Source: Halorussus salinisoli
GTDB lineage: Archaea > Halobacteriota > Halobacteria > Halobacteriales > Haladaptataceae
DNA length: 64,000 nucleotides
Assembly (NCBI GenBank): GCA_005239435.1
Contig: SZNP01000008.1
Span: 62,001-126,000 of the forward strand
Reading direction: 5' to 3'
Shown: positions 44,432 to 52,502 of the stretch, piece by piece
Layout: every line of letters begins with the position of its first letter
Position numbering within the stretch: position 1 is the stretch's first letter
The notes under the pieces: model-generated
What the model was told of the DNA's origin: nothing
Databases searched by the model: none
The model's input: the letters and a program-made list of their open reading frames with translations, nothing else
Program-made: the position numbers and the translations under genes

Positions 44432-44744
44432 ACCCGAGGGTCGTGCCGTGATGTTTCGTGTCTTTCGGTTTGGGAGTGAACGCCGCCGCGACGCGGCCGG
44501 AACCGCGCGCCGACCGCGCACGTAAACCGGATAATTCTCATAAGTTATGCGTACACCCGGTGTCGCCAAGCCGGTGCCTACGTCCGCGCGGGTCGGTATC
44601 CCGTCCCTTTTGGACATAACTCAAGCAAATTTGAATCGCAAGAGGGCGGCCACCTGAAACTCAAATATAGTTCATTATGGAATATATCTTTCAATAATCC
44701 TTTTATACCCAGTTGGCCGACCCTCGGTCGAGGTACGAACTCCG
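44432..44744. other. Intergenic region before the 55-residue membrane protein
   Basis: The left part (about 44440-44630) is ordinary GC-rich sequence with a short palindrome, CATAAGTTATG, at 44539-44549. From about 44633 to 44709 the DNA is AT-rich, and this block ends in CTTTTATACCC at about 44700-44710, the best TATA-type match, 35-45 bases before the ATG at 44745. I see no RNA gene. Confidence 0.5.
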
Positions 44745-44912
44745 ATGCCCACCCGGATTCACCGTGCGACCCTGTTCGCCCTGTATCAGCTAAGCGTCGC
44801 AGCTAGCATCCTGCTACTGCCACTCGCGATCGCAACCAGACAAGTCGGCGTCACGCTCCCCGCCCACCGAGTCGTAAGCCGACTCGAGCAGGCCTACGAC
44901 ACGACGAGGTAA
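44745..44912 (+). CDS. 55-residue membrane protein next to psmB
   Basis: An open frame from ATG at 44745 to TAA at 44910-44912 encodes 55 residues. MPTRIHRATLFALYQLSVAA leads into ILLLPLAIATRQVGV, a single transmembrane helix, followed by a polar C-terminal helix (HRVVSRLEQAYDTT). Basic residues at the N-terminus and the AT-rich promoter block upstream support a real gene. The start of psmB is 129 bases downstream on the same strand. It is too short for many gene finders. Function unknown. Confidence 0.68.
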   Translation: MPTRIHRATLFALYQLSVAASILLLPLAIATRQVGVTLPAHRVVSRLEQAYDTTR

Positions 44913-45009
44913 GCGCGCAGTTTTTCGGCCGCGAATCCACCGAAGAGCCGCGGCTCCAGCAATTCCGGCCGGAACTCGGACGCCGTCCCCCATTCGCCCG
45001 AAGAGTGGG

Positions 45010-45017
45010 TTTTATCA
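45010..45017 (+). promoter_or_regulatory. TATA box of psmB
   Basis: TTTTATCA lies 25-32 bases upstream of the ATG at 45042. It fits leaderless initiation and supports that start over the internal ATG at 45054. Confidence 0.55.
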
Positions 45018-45041
45018 GTACTGGCGAACTACAAACAGCCA

Positions 45042-45770
45042 ATGCGTAGCCCAATGCACGGTTCAGACTTCTCCCAGAACACCGCGCGTCTCGAAGCCGA
45101 CGACACGAACCCGTACGAGCCGGAACTCGGTTCGCTCCCGAATCGCTCGGTCGACGCCGAGGACATTCAGGAGCTGAAGACCGGAACCACGACCATCGGT
45201 CTGACGACGGCCGACGGCGTCGTGATGGTCACCGACCAGCGAGCGAGCCTCGGCCACATGGTCTCCTCGAAGACGGCCAAGAAGGTCGAAGCGGTCCACC
45301 CGACGGGCGCACTCACCATCTCGGGGTCGGTCTCGGCGGCCCAGTCGCTCATCCGAACGCTCGAAGTCGAGAACAACCTCTACGAGACTCGCCGCGGCGA
45401 GGACATGAGCATGGAAGCGCTCTCGACCCTGACGAGCAACCTCCTGCGCTCGGGCGGTTTCCTCATCACGGTCCCGGTCCTCGGCGGCGTGGACTCCGAA
45501 GGCGGTCACATCTACTCCTACGACGCGCTCGGCGGCGTGACCGAGGAGACCTACAGCGTCTCCGGGTCCGGGTCCCAGTTCGCGCTCGGTGTCCTCGAAC
45601 AGGACTACCACGAGGACCTCAGCCAGGACGAGGCCCGCGAAGTCGCCATCCGCGCGCTCAAGAGCGCGGTCGAACGCGACACCGCCTCCGGTAACGGTAT
45701 GTGGCTCGCCGAAATCGACGAGGAAGGCGTCGAGATTTCGGACTACGAAGACTACGACGAAGCGCTGTAA
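45042..45770 (+). CDS. psmB: Proteasome beta subunit
   Basis: A 242-residue precursor of the catalytic 20S beta subunit. Residues 1-48 are a propeptide ending LKTG, removed before Thr49. From that Thr1, Asp17 (in MVTDQRAS) and Lys33 (in SSKTAKK) are in the right places for the active site. SGSGSQFALGVLEQDYHED covers the Ser129-region and the Gly-rich turn, and the C-terminus is acidic. Beta subunits assemble with alpha rings; alpha is not in this window. PAN, which feeds the core, is at 24761. Confidence 0.95.
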   Translation: MRSPMHGSDFSQNTARLEADDTNPYEPELGSLPNRSVDAEDIQELKTGTTTIGLTTADGVVMVTDQRASLGHMVSSKTAKKVEAVHPTGALTISGSVSAAQSLIRTLEVENNLYETRRGEDMSMEALSTLTSNLLRSGGFLITVPVLGGVDSEGGHIYSYDALGGVTEETYSVSGSGSQFALGVLEQDYHEDLSQDEAREVAIRALKSAVERDTASGNGMWLAEIDEEGVEISDYEDYDEAL

Positions 45771-45842
45771 ACCGATACGGCCTTTTTCTGCGGTCGTCGC
45801 TCGCGGTGATGTGTGACACGTCGGACGTGAGACCGACGGCTC

Positions 45843-47390
45843 TCACTCCTCGCGGGTCATCTCGGTGTCTCCGCGACCCACCCAATCCGCGAACGTCCCG
45901 TCGATGAGCGTCTCGCTCTGCATCTCGATGTACTCGTTCTGCATCCCGTACACCGCCTCCTCGAAGTCCGCACCGTCGGCCAATCGCTCTCGAACGCGCT
46001 CGCGCTTCCAACTCGCCGGAGTCAGCCGGTGGCGGGCGCGCTGACGGAGCGGGTAGAGGTACTTGGCGGCTTCCTCGTCGCTGAGGCCCCGCGACTGGAG
46101 TCCGTCCTTCGCGTGGGCGAAGATGTCCTCGTACACCGCCTCGTGGTCGGTGGTCTCCTCGCCGCCGTTCGTGATCCAGTAGAGGTCGGCGTCGAGACCC
46201 TCGGCCATCGCGTCGTAGAAGTTGTCCTTGGCGACCACCCAGTCGAGTTGTCGGACCGGGTGTTCGCGCCGGAACATCGACTCGACGAGTCCGGCGAACG
46301 CGGCCTGAAACGCGATGGAGTCCCGGACCGTGGGCTGGGCCGAGATGGGCCGGAACTCGATGCGGGCGTTGGCCGACGACCGAGTGGCCCCGCCGAACAC
46401 CGGCCGGACCCACCGCCAGTAGGTGCCGTGTTTGAGCCTGAAGTGGGCGAACTCGTCGTCGAATCGGTCGCTGGTCTCGACCGGCATCGGAACGATGGTG
46501 CGGTCGGCGGCGATTCGCTCGACGGCCTCCTCGACGCTCGCCACGTCGCGCGGGAATCGCACCTTGTCGGAGTCGTCGCCGTCTCGGTTGAGTACCGTCT
46601 CGAAGACGCTGATTCGGTTCTCGTCCCAACCGTCGGTCAGAATCTCGTCTGGGTCGGCGTCGTCGGCGTAGAGGTCCGGCGGGAAGAACGGGGAGTTGAC
46701 TCCGAGCGCGAGCAGGGGACCGGCGATGCGAATCGCGTACTGGAAGTAGGTCGGCAGGTCGCGGGCGTGGGGCACCTGATAGTGGGGTTGGATCGAGGTG
46801 ATGAGGCTCTCGGGCATCACCGTGTCGGCTTCGAGGTCCACGTGAGGGGCCTCCAGTTTCATCCCGGCCTGCGCGTCGGAGTTGGCCATCGCGTGGTAGC
46901 GGACCGAGTCGCTCATGTTCGAGGCGATTCGGACCCCGCGGTCCTCGACGCTCCCGGTCAGATACTCCCGGGCGGTCTCGCCCTCGGGCGGAATGGTCCA
47001 CATGGCGTCGCTGACCAGTCGCATCCCCTCCGCTCCGGTTCGGTCCTCGGCGGCCGAGAGGCGGGCTTTCACCTCGGCCTCCTGCGCCGCCAACCCGTGG
47101 GGGTTCAGCGGTTGGGGACTGGTAGACATCTCGGCGTTGTGGAGTCCCAACTCCTTCTCGAAGCCGATGAGTTCGAGGAGTCGCCGGGGAACACGCTTCA
47201 GTGCGGCCGTCTCGGCGTCGACCGCGTAGAACTCGTACTCGAAGCCGATGATGGCCTGCGGGTTGTCGAAGGTTCCCTCGTCGACTTCCTCGACGATGAC
47301 CTCGGCGTCCGCTTCGACCTGCGATTGGAACTCGTCGGGGTCGACCGAAAGCACGTCTTCGACCTGCTCCGCGAGGTCGGACTCGGGCAT
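45843..47390 (-). CDS. GCS2-like ATP-grasp carboxylate-amine ligase
   Basis: A 515-residue protein of the glutamate-cysteine ligase (GCS2) superfamily. IIGFEYEFYAVDAETAALKR near residues 47-66 is the N-terminal signature, HNAEMSTSPQPLNPHGLAAQ holds active-site residues, SIQPHYQVPHARDLPTYFQY is central, and ARIEFRPISAQPTVRDSIAF is the C-terminal metal site. It is about 100 longer than a simple glutamate-cysteine ligase. Products could be gamma-glutamylcysteine or another gamma-glutamyl amide; the substrate is not decided by sequence. It is convergent with psmB. Confidence 0.82.
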   Translation of the reverse strand: MPESDLAEQVEDVLSVDPDEFQSQVEADAEVIVEEVDEGTFDNPQAIIGFEYEFYAVDAETAALKRVPRRLLELIGFEKELGLHNAEMSTSPQPLNPHGLAAQEAEVKARLSAAEDRTGAEGMRLVSDAMWTIPPEGETAREYLTGSVEDRGVRIASNMSDSVRYHAMANSDAQAGMKLEAPHVDLEADTVMPESLITSIQPHYQVPHARDLPTYFQYAIRIAGPLLALGVNSPFFPPDLYADDADPDEILTDGWDENRISVFETVLNRDGDDSDKVRFPRDVASVEEAVERIAADRTIVPMPVETSDRFDDEFAHFRLKHGTYWRWVRPVFGGATRSSANARIEFRPISAQPTVRDSIAFQAAFAGLVESMFRREHPVRQLDWVVAKDNFYDAMAEGLDADLYWITNGGEETTDHEAVYEDIFAHAKDGLQSRGLSDEEAAKYLYPLRQRARHRLTPASWKRERVRERLADGADFEEAVYGMQNEYIEMQSETLIDGTFADWVGRGDTEMTREE

Positions 47391-47438
47391 ACGCGGTACG
47401 TCACACGGAGTTCCCTTGAATCCACGGGCCAGCGGTTG

Positions 47439-48023
47439 TCACACCGTCTCGTCCGATTCCTCTCGCTCCGCCTCCGGCGCGGACTCGGGCGCAGATGCGG
47501 GTGCGGGCGCGAGACCTCTCGCGGCCCGGAACAGCGCGAGGTCGAGGACGGCGAACACCACGCCGACGATGGCACCGATCCCCAGCGCGAGGAGCGTCCC
47601 GATTCCCCCGGCGACGAACAGGAACGCGACGGCGTCGATTTCGAGAGACGCGTTCAGAGCGACGAAACCGACGAACAGCACCCAGAAGAAGAGGACGCCG
47701 TTCACGCCGCCCCACTTCCCGCCGACTCCGACGACGGCGAGTGCCGAAGTACCAGTCTCGGAGGCGGTGTCCGTCTCGGAGGTGGCGTCGGCCACCGCAC
47801 GGAGGACGCGCCGGGTGGTCCACCACGTTCCCGCCCAGAGGACGAGGTAGAGACCGAGACCGAAGAGCGTGTCGAGACCGCCGAGCAGGTCGCCGAGGGT
47901 TCCGGCGAGGTAGAAGGCCGTGACGAGAACCGCGACCAGCGTGGCGGTGTGGAACGACGCGAGCGCCCAGACGACGAGGGAGTCGTCGCCGCCACGCCAG
48001 AGCGAAGCCGAGTTCTCACCCAT
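47439..48023 (-). CDS. Membrane protein, third gene of the CopD operon
   Basis: A 194-residue polytopic protein with about five hydrophobic segments. It starts MGENSASLWRGGDDSLVVWA and has a loop at about 80-97 rich in Thr/Glu (TSETDTASETG). The tail (about 175-194) is Ala/Pro/Glu-rich and probably disordered. No family is recognised. The start overlaps the stop of the CopD gene by 8 bases (48016-48023), so the genes are coupled. Position suggests a helper of the CopD protein, but nothing else supports this. Confidence 0.68.
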   Translation of the reverse strand: MGENSASLWRGGDDSLVVWALASFHTATLVAVLVTAFYLAGTLGDLLGGLDTLFGLGLYLVLWAGTWWTTRRVLRAVADATSETDTASETGTSALAVVGVGGKWGGVNGVLFFWVLFVGFVALNASLEIDAVAFLFVAGGIGTLLALGIGAIVGVVFAVLDLALFRAARGLAPAPASAPESAPEAEREESDETV

Positions 48024-48450
48024 GCGCCAGCACCTCCGCCAGTGCGACCACCGTCGCGAGCGAGAGCGCGGTCGCGCCGTAGGCGACTCGGAGGGTGTCC
48101 GTCTCCTGACCCGACCCTTCGGTCGCCTCGGCCCGGCGATACCGGTGGACGACGAGCGTCCGGACCAGCGAGAGCGCTAGCACGGTCAGCACCAGGAGTA
48201 GCTTCGCCGCGAAAACCGTCCCCCAGCGCGTCTCTACGGTAGGGACGTAGGGTGCGAGGCTCCCGAGGTTGCCGACGCCGGTCATCACGAGGACGCCGAT
48301 CGCGGCCCAGAAACCGCGCTCGTAGGCCACGGCAGTTCTGACCGCGGCCGAATCCGACGCGGCGTCCTGCCGGAACAGCCACCACGTCAGGGTCGCGCCG
48401 CCGAGGACGAGCGCCATGCCGAGGACGTGGAGCAGGCGGACTGCCAGCAT
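48016..48450 (-). CDS. CopD-family membrane protein
   Basis: A 144-residue, four-helix membrane protein of the CopD family. LLHVLGMALVLGGATLTWWL near residues 6-25 has the conserved His in the first helix, YERGFWAAIGVLVMTGVGNL is the second helix, and TRWGTVFAAKLLLVLTVLAL is the third, which fit the CopD/copper-resistance D fold. CopD proteins import copper or use heme, and copper handling is inferred by family. It starts directly after the stop of the upstream gene (TAG then ATG at 48450). Confidence 0.82.
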   Translation of the reverse strand: MLAVRLLHVLGMALVLGGATLTWWLFRQDAASDSAAVRTAVAYERGFWAAIGVLVMTGVGNLGSLAPYVPTVETRWGTVFAAKLLLVLTVLALSLVRTLVVHRYRRAEATEGSGQETDTLRVAYGATALSLATVVALAEVLAHG

Positions 48451-49308
48451 CTATCGTCCCTCCCGGCGGATTTCCGAGGGAGAACTCGTCTCGGCGCCGT
48501 CCACGTCCGCGACGAACTCGGTCGTGGCGAAGGTCAGCGCGAGCGCAATCGGTGCCGACGTCACCGCGCCGACGAGGACGCCGACCGCGCCCAGATTGAC
48601 GACGAAGGCGGAGGCGACGAGCGAGATTGCGACGACGAACACCAGGTAGCCCGCACCGTAGGCGAAGTACGGACCGCCCGCGAGCGCCCAGTCGTAACTC
48701 CGAGCCAGCGCCTCCGCCACCGAGGCGTCGGCGACCACGACCAGGTAGGGTGTCGCGTAGAAGAGATACGACAGCAGGAGGAATCCGAGGACGAACAGGA
48801 GACCCAGTGGCGGAGCGACCGCCGTGACGGTGACGGCCCCGAAACCGACGAGTCGGACGAGTGCCACGAAGACGACCACCGGCAGGAAGTACCGGCGGAC
48901 GTTCGCCGCGAAGTCGTACTGGCCGGTCCGGAGGAGTTCGCGGACGCTCCCGAGCAGGCCGGCGACGAGCGCGGCCTGCACCGGAATCAGGACGGGCAGG
49001 AGCCAGAGCGTCGACGAGACGTGGACCCCGGGTTCCCGACCCGGGAGGCTCACGAACGTCCAGAGGTCGGGGAGCGCCGAGGGAAATCGGAACGCCACGC
49101 CGAAGTTGTACCCCTCGGCAGAGCGAACTCGCCGGACGTTGTCTGACGCGAGCAGACTGGACAGCAGCGGAACCAGCGCCAGCGCGAGGTTCCCCATCGC
49201 GCGTTCCCAACCGACCGCGAGTCGGGTTCCGAACGACCGCGAGTCGGGCGGCGTCGAGGAATCGTCGGGCGTCGGGTCGGTGGAGGGCATCGTTCCAGAC
49301 TGGCTCAC
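48451..49308 (-). CDS. Polytopic membrane protein, first gene of the CopD operon
   Basis: A 285-residue protein with about six transmembrane helices after a disordered N-terminus (about 1-30). LLGSVRELLRTGQYDFAANV and ADASVAEALARSYDWALAGG are in cytoplasmic loops typical of DUF7544/GDPD-membrane-domain-like haloarchaeal proteins. The gene at 13233 has a similar plan. It is transcribed first, and the next gene (CopD) begins immediately after its stop. The ATG at 49308 is used; an alternative is at 49290. Function unknown. Confidence 0.68.
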   Translation of the reverse strand: MSQSGTMPSTDPTPDDSSTPPDSRSFGTRLAVGWERAMGNLALALVPLLSSLLASDNVRRVRSAEGYNFGVAFRFPSALPDLWTFVSLPGREPGVHVSSTLWLLPVLIPVQAALVAGLLGSVRELLRTGQYDFAANVRRYFLPVVVFVALVRLVGFGAVTVTAVAPPLGLLFVLGFLLLSYLFYATPYLVVVADASVAEALARSYDWALAGGPYFAYGAGYLVFVVAISLVASAFVVNLGAVGVLVGAVTSAPIALALTFATTEFVADVDGAETSSPSEIRREGR

Positions 49309-49374
49309 TCCGGCGCGAAAAGTGTTGCCCCGAGAGAACTATCGGGCCGTCAGAACTGTATCGTGCTTCGCTGG

Positions 49375-49560
49375 GTTACCACCTCGGCGCGAGCGAAGCG
49401 AGTGCAGGCACGTCGGCGCGAACCTCCGACGGCGGTCGTGGATGCGGCCGCCGAGGATGGGGTGGCGTGAGGCTCTCGCGGTGCTGTGCGGGGCAGTGCT
49501 GTGCGATTGCGGTCTTCCGTGGCTCGAGGAGTAGTTAGCTCTCCCGACGTTCGCCATCCT
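49375..49560 (+). repeat. Composite structured repeat, copy E (no hairpin)
   Basis: Family copy in the gap between the CopD operon and the ligase gene. It has the motif GAGCGAAGCGAGTGCAGG, the body string GGGTGGCGTGAGGC at about 49459-49472, a G-rich variable core (GCGGTGCTGTGCGGGGCAGT), and the tail GGCTCGAGGAGTAGTTAGCT at about 49521-49540. The paired hairpin seen in copies A-D is missing or unrecognisable. This suggests a truncated or reorganised copy. Confidence 0.62.
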
Positions 49561-49688
49561 CTCGACGTGTTCCACCATTCTCTGTACTATTCTCCAGTAG
49601 ACCGAGAACGCCAGCACTGCTACGACGGGACGGACGCTCGCGGAGAGAGTCGGGGTTTTTAAATTCAGACGGTAACTACTCTCGCCCG

Positions 49689-51419
49689 ATGGAGTTCGGG
49701 GAGTTCGCCGACACGGCCGCCGAAATCGAAGCGTTGAGCGCCGACACCGACATCGCGGCGCGAGTAACGACGTTGTTCGAGAACGCCAACGACGACCTCC
49801 CCGTCTTGTCCCGGTTCGTGCAGGGCCGCGTCTTCCCGGCGTGGTCGTCCCGAACCCTCGACATCGGGCCGAGTTACTGCTACGAGGCCGTCGCGCGGGC
49901 CGCCGGGACCAACGTCTCGGCCGACGACGTGGAGGCCCGACTCGCCGACGTAGGCGACATCGGCGAGGTGGCCGCGAGCTACGACTTCGGCGGCCAGCAG
50001 GGTCTCGGAGCCTTCACCGGCGGTGGCGGGAGTGGCAGTGGCGGAGGTGACGGAGCGAACGACCTCACGGTCGCGGAAGTCGCCGAGGAACTCGACGCGC
50101 TCGCCGAGGCCCAGGGGTCGGGGAGTCAGGACAAGAAGATAGACATCCTGTTCGGACTGTTCAACCGGGCGAGCAGCGACGAAGCCCGATATCTCGCCCG
50201 ACTCGTCCTCTCGGAGATGCGTATCGGCGTCGGCGAGGGCACGGTTCGGGACGCCACGGCGCAGGCGTTCGACGTGTCGGTCGAATCGGTCGAGCGCGCG
50301 CTTCAGGTGTCGAACGACTACGGCGAGGTCGCCCGCGTGGCGCGCGAGGAGGGCGAGGACGGACTCGAGGCGATGGACCTCGAACTGGGCCGTCCGGTGC
50401 AGGCGATGCTCGCGCAGGCCGGGGCCGTGAGCGACGCGCTCGACGACTGGGACGAGGCCGCCGTGGAGTGGAAGTACGACGGGGCCCGCGTCCAGATTCA
50501 CCACGACCCCGAGGGTCTCGAGTGGGCGGGCGGAACCGAACCTGCCGCCGACCGCGAGGTCGCTGTCTTCTCGCGGAACATGGAGGACGTGACCGACGCG
50601 CTCCCCGAAGTCGTGGAACACGTCGAGGAACACCTCGACGTGCCCGCGATTCTCGACGGCGAGGTGGTCGCCACCGAGGACGGCGACCCGCTACCGTTTC
50701 AGGAGGTCCTCCGGCGGTTCCGTCGGAAGCACGACGTGGCGCAGGCCCGAGAGGAGGTGGAGTTGGACCTGTTCGCGTTCGACTGCCTCCACGCCGACGG
50801 GACGGACCTGCTCCGGGCACCACTCACGGAGCGCCACGACCGACTGGAGGCGGTCCTCGACTCCGGCGTGTCCGACCTCTGGATCACCGACGACCCCGAG
50901 GAAATCGCGGCCATCGAAGCCGAGGCGCTGGAGGCGGGTCACGAGGGCATCATGCTCAAGCGCCCGAGTTCGACCTACTCGCCCGGCCGCCGGGGGAAGA
51001 ACTGGCTCAAGCGCAAGCCGGACGTGGAGACGCTGGACCTCGTGGTCACGGGCGCGGAGTGGGGCGAGGGCCGCCGGGCGAGTTTCCTCGGGACCTTCCT
51101 GCTGTCGGCGCGCGCCGACGAGTCGGGCGGCGACGGCGGATTCGAGACCCTCGGCAAGGTCGCCACGGGCATCACCGACGAGGAACTCGCGGACCTGACC
51201 GAACTGCTAGAGCCACACGTCCGGACGCAGGACGGCCAGGCGGTCGAAATATCGCCGGAGGTCGTCTTCGAGGTGGGCTACGAGGAGATTCAGGAGTCGC
51301 CGACCTACTCGTCGGGCTACGCCCTCCGGTTCCCGCGATTCCTCGGGGTCCGCGACGACAAGGACCCGGAGGACGCCGACTCGCTGGCGCGCGTGGAGCG
51401 ACTGGCCGACGAGCAGTGA
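49689..51419 (+). CDS. lig: ATP-dependent DNA ligase
   Basis: A 576-residue DNA ligase of the archaeal ligase I type. An N-terminal DNA-binding helical domain (about 1-240) precedes the nucleotidyltransferase core. The AMP-binding motif I is VEWKYDGARVQIHHD, with Lys near residue 260. Motif III is in LDLFAFDCLHADG, motif IV is EGIMLKRPSSTYSPGRRG, and motif V is NWLKRKPDVETLDLVV. A Gly/Ser-rich insert (GAFTGGGGSGSGGGDG, about residues 107-122) lies inside the N-terminal domain and is odd for the family. It seals nicks in replication and repair. Confidence 0.95.
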   Translation: MEFGEFADTAAEIEALSADTDIAARVTTLFENANDDLPVLSRFVQGRVFPAWSSRTLDIGPSYCYEAVARAAGTNVSADDVEARLADVGDIGEVAASYDFGGQQGLGAFTGGGGSGSGGGDGANDLTVAEVAEELDALAEAQGSGSQDKKIDILFGLFNRASSDEARYLARLVLSEMRIGVGEGTVRDATAQAFDVSVESVERALQVSNDYGEVARVAREEGEDGLEAMDLELGRPVQAMLAQAGAVSDALDDWDEAAVEWKYDGARVQIHHDPEGLEWAGGTEPAADREVAVFSRNMEDVTDALPEVVEHVEEHLDVPAILDGEVVATEDGDPLPFQEVLRRFRRKHDVAQAREEVELDLFAFDCLHADGTDLLRAPLTERHDRLEAVLDSGVSDLWITDDPEEIAAIEAEALEAGHEGIMLKRPSSTYSPGRRGKNWLKRKPDVETLDLVVTGAEWGEGRRASFLGTFLLSARADESGGDGGFETLGKVATGITDEELADLTELLEPHVRTQDGQAVEISPEVVFEVGYEEIQESPTYSSGYALRFPRFLGVRDDKDPEDADSLARVERLADEQ

Positions 51420-51481
51420 GTTCGACCGCTTTTGCTTCTCGCTCGACGTTTCCCACTCCTTCAGCTATTCTTTCCTCCAGT

Positions 51482-51825
51482 TCGGCGCGTACGGGCGCGA
51501 CCTCGCGGTGTCGAGGTCGCGCCCACCGCGCGAGGTCTGCGCGAGCGAACGCGAGTGCAGGCTCGGAAGACGCCGTTTGTCTGCCGGGGTCTTCAGGAAC
51601 GGACGTGACCGCAGGTTCGGAGGACGTTGTTTGTCCTCCGGTGTCTTCAGGAGCGAAGTGACTGAAGACTCGTCGGAGTGTGCCTCTGACGGTGGACGAG
51701 TGAACCGAGCGAACGAGGAGGCTGGGGATACGTGAGGCCTGCGGTTGCGGTGATGAGTGGTGCGAGGCGGTGCAGTTGCTGAGACTCCGTGGTTCGAGGA
51801 GTAGCTAGCTTCTTCCGTTCTCACG
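51482..51825 (+). repeat. Composite structured repeat, copy D (largest)
   Basis: This copy has a perfect 13-bp hairpin (51493-51505 pairing 51512-51524, 6-nt loop). An inserted 54-bp direct duplication follows (51560-51613 and 51614-51667), then the body GAGCGAACGAGGAGGCTGGG (51708-51727) with ATACGTGAGGCC, a variable G-rich core and the tail GGTTCGAGGAGTAGCTAGCT at about 51792-51811. It spans most of the 487-base gap after the ligase gene. The insertion partly matches one in copy B (GGAACGGACGTGACCG), so it is a module of the family. Confidence 0.75.
51560..51667 (+). repeat. 54-bp direct duplication inside repeat copy D
   Basis: Two diverged 54-bp units sit head to tail (GGCTCGGAAGACGCCGTTTG and GGTTCGGAGGACGTTGTTTG start them). 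The second unit contains a 8-bp stem (CGGAGGAC..GTCCTCCG). The units share about three quarters of their bases by eye. Confidence 0.65.
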
Positions 51826-51906
51826 GCTCCTCTCCGACACGACCGAAAAGTCAGAACTACAATATCAACACCAAGCTATTCCGTACTCAGAGTTGACAGA
51901 ACACGC

Positions 51907-52413
51907 GTGGCCAGTTTCCGGACCAAGCGTGGCCGATGCGTGCTGACCGACGACGAACTCCGGGTGGAGTCGGGACTCTTGAGTCAGGCCAAACGCTACT
52001 GGGAGGGGAACAAGCCCCTCCTCGCGGCCTACCTCGTCGTCTACGCCGCGCTCGTCGCCGCCAGCGTCCAAGTCGTCGGCCGCGGCGACTGGACCGCGCT
52101 GGCGGTCGGCGTGGGGGTCGTGGTCGCACTCGTCGTAGTCGGACGGGCGGTCAACCGCCGCCACGGCGTCGGGTCGGCCGACCGAATCCCGCTCCACGAC
52201 GTGGAGTCGGTCGCGGCGGTCGAGGGCGACGACTGGCTGACACGGCCGCGGTTCGTGGTCCGTTACTGGCGCGGCGGCGAGGTTCAGCGCCGCTACGTCA
52301 TGATGCCCTCCGGGTTGCTCTCCTACGGCGAGAGCGAGTTCGAGGAGGCCAAAGCGGTGTTCCGCGACCGGGGGATTTCGGTCGAATCCGTCGGCTCGTC
52401 CGAGCGCGCCTGA
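51907..52413 (+). CDS. Small membrane protein with a PH-like domain
   Basis: A 168-residue protein. A short N-terminal soluble part (MASFRTKRGRCVLTDDELRV) precedes two hydrophobic helices (about residues 42-60 and 65-82), and a C-terminal domain has RIPLHDVESVAAVEGDDWLT and RPRFVVRYWRGGEVQRRYVM. The pattern IPLxxVxSV resembles the bPH2 fold of the genes at 10831 and 12324, but is shorter. The start is GTG at 51907. It directly follows repeat copy D. Function unknown. Confidence 0.66.
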   Translation: MASFRTKRGRCVLTDDELRVESGLLSQAKRYWEGNKPLLAAYLVVYAALVAASVQVVGRGDWTALAVGVGVVVALVVVGRAVNRRHGVGSADRIPLHDVESVAAVEGDDWLTRPRFVVRYWRGGEVQRRYVMMPSGLLSYGESEFEEAKAVFRDRGISVESVGSSERA

Positions 52414-52502
52414 GAAATAAAATTATTTATTTACAACCTATATATAATTATCTTAGAACGGTAAATATATTCTATACCTATATCCAGAGAGCTATGCCGC
52501 GG
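52414..52502. other. AT-rich convergent intergenic stretch
   Basis: A short region (AAATAAAATTATTTATTTAC and ATATATAATTATCTTAG) between the end of the 168-residue gene and the end of the CaCA exchanger. Its AT content is far above the neighbours. Runs of T on both strands could serve as transcription end signals for the two convergent genes. No gene is present. Confidence 0.5.

Noticed and set aside
44539..44549. Palindrome CATAAGTTATG as an operator.
   Set aside because: It is short, lies about 110 bases from the nearest start, and has no second copy nearby.
46029..48242. 737-codon plus-strand frame.
   Set aside because: It is the antisense of the GCS2-like gene and the CopD operon.
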